This document shows positions 7,098-10,445 of a stretch of DNA of 10,445 bases, in pieces. Each line of letters starts with the position of its first letter. The stretch's first letter is position 1. The position numbers and the translations under genes were made by a program. Location of the stretch: the NCBI GenBank assembly GCA_964497515.1, contig CAZCCV010000053.1, positions 1-10,445 of the forward strand, in the 5' to 3' direction. The stretch comes from CAZCCV01 sp964497515 (lineage in GTDB: Bacteria > Armatimonadota > UBA5829 > DTLH01). The notes under the pieces are model-generated. The model did no database searches. It saw nothing but the letters and a program-made list of their open reading frames with translations, and had not been told where the DNA came from.

Positions 7098-8567
7098 CTA
7101 AAGCACAGTAGCACCACCGCACGGTTTGCAGGGAAATACTGCATCTTCCAAGGATACAAAACTAATCTCTGCGCTCTTGCGTTCTTTAACGAGATACCCG
7201 TTGTAGTAATGCTCAATAAGTGAAGATACGAACCCGGAAGTATTCTTGTCTTCGATCAGTGCTACCACACATCCGCCGAACCCAGCACCTGTAAGACTGG
7301 CTCCGAGCGCTCCGCTATCGTGGCATATGGAAACGAGGGCATCGAGCTCCGGGGTGCTGATCTCGTAGTCTTTGGCGCAGCTTTTGTGACTCTCATTCAT
7401 CAACCGACCGAAGCGTTCTGCATCTTCGTTTTCTAGTGATTTCACTGCTTGTTCCACGCGCTTTCCTTCTGTCAGTACGTGCCTTACGCGTTGTTTTACC
7501 TTGAACCCGCCGCGGGGCTCGTGGAACAGCTCTCCGTTTCCTAGTCGAAGTGCAGATTCTTTCAGCTTGCTGGTTGTAAAACCAGCAAACTTGGCGATTT
7601 CTCTTAGCGACATTGCTTCATCCGGCAACTGGTCTATCGCATCAAACATCCTCTTTTGCGAAAGCCTTTTCAACCCGCCGAGCATTGTCAATTCTCTTTT
7701 GAACCCCAGTTCTTCCGCCTTCACTCGGCCGAGCATTGCAACGCCGAGCCTGCATTCTATTACGCGCTGGTTGTATTCGTTGCGAGCCGATCCAGACTTT
7801 TCAGCGGGCACCAGGCTATCGGCAACCACGAAAGTGCAATCATTTGGAATCCTTACGAGGGTTGTATCGAACGGAAAGAATCCTACTCGGAGTGCGTGTC
7901 CCGCCTCTGCAACCAACGACACCGCCTGATCCATCCCGCCGCCTTCCGTCCCCACATAACGCTCGCCCCTTGCCAGTACCTCGGCCAGCGATTGGCGGTC
8001 GATAACCAACTCATTTGCGGCGAGTATTGCGGTAGAAACAGCTACGACCATTGCCGATGAACTCGACAATCCCGCACCAAATGGAATATCTCCAGATATA
8101 CAAGCATCGACCCCGCGCAGTGGGCGTGGGCTGACTTCCTGAATCGCCTGAATAGCGGCTTTTGCGTAGTTCCCCCAATTGCCGGGGCCATATGGTTTGA
8201 TTCGTTTTGTTATCTCAAAGCTTCTCGGAGGATAACAGTAGCTGGTATTAATTAGATTAACTCGCCTGTCACTGCGTTTCGCAAAGACGATGACAATATC
8301 ACGCTCTATCGCCATCGGCAGTGCCGGCAAGCCGTTGTAATCGGTGTGTTCTCCGATAAGGTTTACTCTTCCGGGGGCGCGGGCAATGGAGACACCTTTT
8401 GCATCGGGAAACGCGTCAGCAAACTTGGCAAGAGCAGCAGAGTAACGCGCACGCTCATATCTTATGTCAGCGCACGTACCGTAACTCGACTGAAGGAATC
8501 TTTCGACAGCTTCAGCAAGCTTGCCTTCACCTTGCAGTGCTTTGTCCAGTTTGCTCGCATCGCTCAT
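7098..8567 (-). CDS. galK: Galactokinase of the eukaryotic GALK2/Gal1 type
   Basis: This is a cytosolic GHMP-family sugar kinase, expected to phosphorylate galactose (or N-acetylgalactosamine) at C1 with ATP. The 489-residue protein has the galactokinase signature GRVNLIGEHTDYNG (66-79) followed by LPMAIERD, the phosphate loop IPFGAGLSSSSAM (161-173), the catalytic-base motif GTEGGGMDQ (206-214, D213) and the C-terminal SLTGAGFGGCVVALI (424-438). E. coli GalK has about 380 residues; this one carries the longer middle section (about 280-375). It also has the GTEGGGMDQ, RVIECRLG and CKPCGGATVL features that I recall from human GALK2, so it belongs to the eukaryote-like branch. GALK2 prefers GalNAc, so the substrate is open. 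ATG at 8567 has only a weak ribosome site. No galT, galE or transporter is in the window. The gene may be cotranscribed with the regulator operon 131 bases downstream, but that operon has its own promoter. Confidence 0.93.
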   Translation of the reverse strand: MSDASKLDKALQGEGKLAEAVERFLQSSYGTCADIRYERARYSAALAKFADAFPDAKGVSIARAPGRVNLIGEHTDYNGLPALPMAIERDIVIVFAKRSDRRVNLINTSYCYPPRSFEITKRIKPYGPGNWGNYAKAAIQAIQEVSPRPLRGVDACISGDIPFGAGLSSSSAMVVAVSTAILAANELVIDRQSLAEVLARGERYVGTEGGGMDQAVSLVAEAGHALRVGFFPFDTTLVRIPNDCTFVVADSLVPAEKSGSARNEYNQRVIECRLGVAMLGRVKAEELGFKRELTMLGGLKRLSQKRMFDAIDQLPDEAMSLREIAKFAGFTTSKLKESALRLGNGELFHEPRGGFKVKQRVRHVLTEGKRVEQAVKSLENEDAERFGRLMNESHKSCAKDYEISTPELDALVSICHDSGALGASLTGAGFGGCVVALIEDKNTSGFVSSLIEHYYNGYLVKERKSAEISFVSLEDAVFPCKPCGGATVL

Positions 8568-8788
8568 AAGCCAATCTTACCCAAAGCAGGACCGTATCGC
8601 AAGCAAAAGGGTGAACAACGTCGCCTTTGGGTGATATATTGCAGCAGTTTGTCTCAACTAACTAACGAGCGGAGCCCTCTATTCCGATAATCCTATAGAG
8701 TCGGCCTTGGAATTCTGCTGGCTGATATGGAAAAAGAATTACAGGAGTCGAGACCCTCAATCAATTTATTACGGGTGATAGGGATCAA
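8568..8788. other. Divergent intergenic region between galactokinase and HD-GYP genes
   Basis: This 221-base region holds no gene that I can support. An 8-base inverted repeat, ACCCAAAG (8579-8586) and CTTTGGGT (8625-8632), could be an operator. On the minus strand TTGCGA (8602-8597) and TAAGAT (8579-8574) are spaced by 17 bases, each matching consensus at four of six positions. They would start transcription almost at the galactokinase ATG, which fits its weak ribosome site but is weak evidence. On the plus strand several A/T-rich hexamers (GATAAT, TATAGA) lack a good -35. AGGGA at 8780-8784 is the HD-GYP gene's ribosome site. Confidence 0.35.
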
Positions 8789-9793
8789 ATGGCAGATACA
8801 GCACTATTTCAACAAAGACAAAAGACTCACGCAATGATCGTAACCAGCAATGGTGGACTCCGCCGGAATCTGGAGGAGGGGTTAACGGGGCTGGGCTACG
8901 GAGTCTGCACTGCGTGCGACGGTGAAAGCTCGCTTGCTAAAATCAAACAGCATCGAGTAGATGTCGCAGTAACAAGCTATGACCTTTTGGGTATGAACGG
9001 CATTCAACTGACTCGCGCGATTACCCGCATTCATCCAAATGTGCCTGTGATTCTGCTGTCGACCAGGCCGGATCCAAACCAGGTTGCACAAGCGCTCTCC
9101 AGCGGAGCTGCGGATCTTGTAAACGAGGATCTCACTGGTGAAGAGCTTCATACAATTATCCAATGTAATCTTGAACGCAAGGTTGCTCCCACACGACGGA
9201 TTCTAACCGACCGTGCCGAGACTCTGTTTAAGATTGTGCGGGTTGTTACGGCTGCTATTGATGCCAAGTCGCACTACGCGGCTCGACATTCCAGCCACGT
9301 TACGTATCTCTCCCTGCTGATTGGCAAAAGACTTCTGCTCTCCACAGAAGAAGCTGCAACGCTCGAGCTGGCAGCTCAGCTTCATGATATCGGAAAAATC
9401 GGCACTCCTGAGGCCGTTCTCACTAAACCTGATACGCTGACCGATGACGAATGGGTTGATGTACTTAAGCATCCTACACTTGGTAGCGCATTCCTTTCGG
9501 GAGTGCCTGAGCTCAGTGAAATAGCTGCTATTGTTCGCCACCATCACGAACACTGGGACGGAACAGGTTATCCGGATGGACTGCAGGGACAGGCAATTCC
9601 TCTGTTTTCCAGAATTATTGCAGTAGCGGACGCCTACGATGCCATGACCAGCGAGCGACCGTACCGAGATGCCAAGCCTCACGGCGAGGCCATACAGGAA
9701 CTGCTGCAGTATTCTGGCAAGCAGTTCGACCCTGAGATGGTAGATCACCTAATCGCTGCGACTGAGGAATACACCGAACGGAGGGCTGCATAA
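8789..9793 (+). CDS. Pseudo-receiver fused to an intact HD-GYP phosphodiesterase
   Basis: This cytosolic protein of 334 residues is expected to hydrolyse c-di-GMP. The N-terminal part (about 13-128) has the receiver fold pattern but lacks its chemistry: the acidic pair is replaced by TSN (19-21), the phosphoacceptor Asp by S63 (VTSYDLLGMNG), and the Lys-Pro pair by E113-D114. It should not be phosphorylated in the usual way. A helical linker (about 130-160) leads to the HD-GYP domain (about 150-325), which is complete: H167, HD at 199-200 with K203 (LHDIGKIG), HHHE at 251-254, GYP at 260-262 and VADAYDAMTSERPYR at 279-293. ATG at 8789 follows AGGGA by 4 bases. A stand-alone receiver gene follows after 26 bases and could supply the missing phosphorylation input. 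Confidence 0.94.
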   Translation: MADTALFQQRQKTHAMIVTSNGGLRRNLEEGLTGLGYGVCTACDGESSLAKIKQHRVDVAVTSYDLLGMNGIQLTRAITRIHPNVPVILLSTRPDPNQVAQALSSGAADLVNEDLTGEELHTIIQCNLERKVAPTRRILTDRAETLFKIVRVVTAAIDAKSHYAARHSSHVTYLSLLIGKRLLLSTEEAATLELAAQLHDIGKIGTPEAVLTKPDTLTDDEWVDVLKHPTLGSAFLSGVPELSEIAAIVRHHHEHWDGTGYPDGLQGQAIPLFSRIIAVADAYDAMTSERPYRDAKPHGEAIQELLQYSGKQFDPEMVDHLIAATEEYTERRAA

Positions 9794-9819
9794 GGTCGCC
9801 CCGAAACAGGAGATAGGCT

Positions 9820-10206
9820 ATGCGCAACAGGACAATCCTGGTAGTCGATGAAGACAGTGCCGTTCGAGACCTATTTACGGGGTTGCTCGAAAGCCACGGC
9901 TACACCGTCTTGACCTGCGAAAACGGGGACTCTGCCGTCACAAGTGTTGAAGAACACGATGTGTTTGCAGCGTTCGTCGACATCCACTCACCCAACCTTG
10001 AGGGCGTTGAGACGTTGAGACGTATCAAGGAAATCAGCGAGAACACTGAAGTCGTAATGATAACTGGCTACACCCAGCACGAAGTGGTGAACGAAGCTAT
10101 ACGACTCGGTTGTTTTGTCTGTATGATGAAGCCGTTTAGCCCACGCGATATCCTGGGTGTTCTGGATGTTCTTGAAGCTGGCACCGACGACATGATGGCG
10201 GCGTAG
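9820..10206 (+). CDS. Stand-alone receiver domain protein
   Basis: This cytosolic single-domain receiver has 128 residues. Catalytic residues are present: D10-E11-D12 in VVDEDS, phosphoacceptor D54 in AFVDIHSP, T82 in VMITGYT and K104 in MMKPFSP. The usual Met-Pro after the phosphoacceptor reads Ser-Pro, a mild deviation. There is no DNA-binding or enzymatic output domain, only a short acidic C-terminal tail. ATG at 9820 has AGGAG (9808-9812) at 7 bases. It lies 26 bases after the pseudo-receiver HD-GYP gene and is almost certainly cotranscribed. I infer that it regulates that protein or takes part in the relay encoded at 3913-6966; the sequence does not show which kinase acts on it. Confidence 0.93.
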   Translation: MRNRTILVVDEDSAVRDLFTGLLESHGYTVLTCENGDSAVTSVEEHDVFAAFVDIHSPNLEGVETLRRIKEISENTEVVMITGYTQHEVVNEAIRLGCFVCMMKPFSPRDILGVLDVLEAGTDDMMAA

Positions 10207-10266
10207 TCCACATATTTCTATTCCGAATCTGTCTGTTGACCTAGTATTTATACGGGTTCATCCAAT

Positions 10267-10305
10267 GCGGTAAGTGCGAATGCTCTTACCGCTTGTTCGC
10301 TTTTT
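10267..10305 (+). terminator. Hairpin with downstream T-run: terminator or start-codon hairpin
   Basis: GCGGTAAG (10267-10274) pairs perfectly with CTTACCGC (10285-10292), with an inner GC/GC pair closing a GAAT loop. A run TTTTT at 10301-10305 follows after 8 bases rather than directly. A competing weaker stem, GCGAA (10276-10280) with TTCGC (10296-10300), sits directly against that T-run. This may end the receiver operon. The ATG of the next open frame (10280-10282) lies in the loop region of the main hairpin, so a role in translation control is also possible. Confidence 0.4.
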
Positions 10306-10445
10306 CGACGCTTCCTTTCCAAGCGCTTCCCGCACCTCGCAATCTGCCGAATGGCTGAACAACATACTCATCTGCTCCGTTTCAATACTCTTCGGTAGCG
10401 TATTCTTTTTGTGTGTAAAATCAGTTGTGTATAGCGGTGCAGTAA
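10280..10445 (+). CDS. Start of a probable membrane protein, cut by the window end
   Basis: An open frame runs from ATG at 10280 to the window end (55 codons). It encodes a short basic, Ser-rich start, then WLNN at 34-37 and a hydrophobic stretch ILICSVSILFGSVFFLCV (about 38-55), compatible with the first membrane helix of a polytopic protein. An in-frame GTG at 10274 is an alternative start. The ribosome site is weak (GGTAAG at 10269-10274, inside a hairpin). No family can be assigned from this fragment. The frame could also be chance, since it is short. Confidence 0.45.
   Translation, partial: MLLPLVRFFDASFPSASRTSQSAEWLNNILICSVSILFGSVFFLCVKSVVYSGAV

Noticed and set aside
8727..8837. Small plus-strand open frame (36 codons) overlapping the start of the HD-GYP gene
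   Set aside because: No ribosome site upstream and no protein character; it might be a leader peptide, but nothing in the sequence supports this.
9203..9748. Minus-strand open frame of 181 codons inside the HD-GYP gene
   Set aside because: It is antisense to a complete catalytic domain and shows no recognisable protein features.
10236..10264. TTGACC that could be a -35 box after the receiver gene
   Set aside because: No acceptable -10 at 16-18 bases; the A/T-rich TATTTATA is too close.

Overview
The window is bacterial. It is densely packed with short intergenic gaps, has roughly balanced base composition, and uses Shine-Dalgarno sites of the GGAGG/AGGAG type. About half of the starts I chose are GTG or TTG. 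Nearly everything in it is signal transduction: c-di-GMP enzymes, receiver domains, a histidine kinase and an Hpt protein. The phylum cannot be fixed from sequence alone. A eukaryote-type galactokinase and many stand-alone receivers would fit an environmental lineage such as Armatimonadota, but that is a guess. No rRNA, tRNA, CRISPR array or complete mobile element was seen.

Layout. Positions 1-99 hold GGGGACA-type repeats, possibly the edge of an insertion sequence, and an extended -10 promoter. Two plus-strand genes follow: a small membrane-anchored helical protein (175-609) and a family 2 glycosyltransferase (637-1284). A minus-strand membrane sensor with HAMP, GGDEF and HD-GYP domains (1299-3167) converges on them. 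Its HD-GYP half has lost key metal ligands while its GGDEF half looks active. Divergent from it is a DUF2721-type membrane protein (3377-3892).

Positions 3913-6966 are a tight minus-strand signalling operon. In transcription order it encodes an OmpR-type response regulator, a stand-alone receiver, a soluble GAF-PAS histidine kinase and an Hpt protein, with gaps of 10 and 4 bases and an 8-base overlap. These are the parts of a four-step phosphorelay on separate polypeptides. A good promoter with two operator-like repeats lies just upstream (7006-7094). Upstream on the same strand is a 489-residue galactokinase of the eukaryotic GALK2/Gal1 type (7098-8567), with no other galactose-pathway gene visible.

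Divergent from the galactokinase, a plus-strand pair encodes a pseudo-receiver fused to an intact HD-GYP phosphodiesterase (8789-9793) and a complete stand-alone receiver (9820-10206). A hairpin and the first 55 codons of a probable membrane protein (10280 to the window end) close the window.

How they may work together (inference): the GGDEF sensor would make c-di-GMP and the plus-strand HD-GYP protein would degrade it, so the window carries both arms of a c-di-GMP switch with complementary dead domains. The phosphorelay operon sits between them. The glycosyltransferase and galactokinase hint at polysaccharide or glycoconjugate output, but no direct link is visible.
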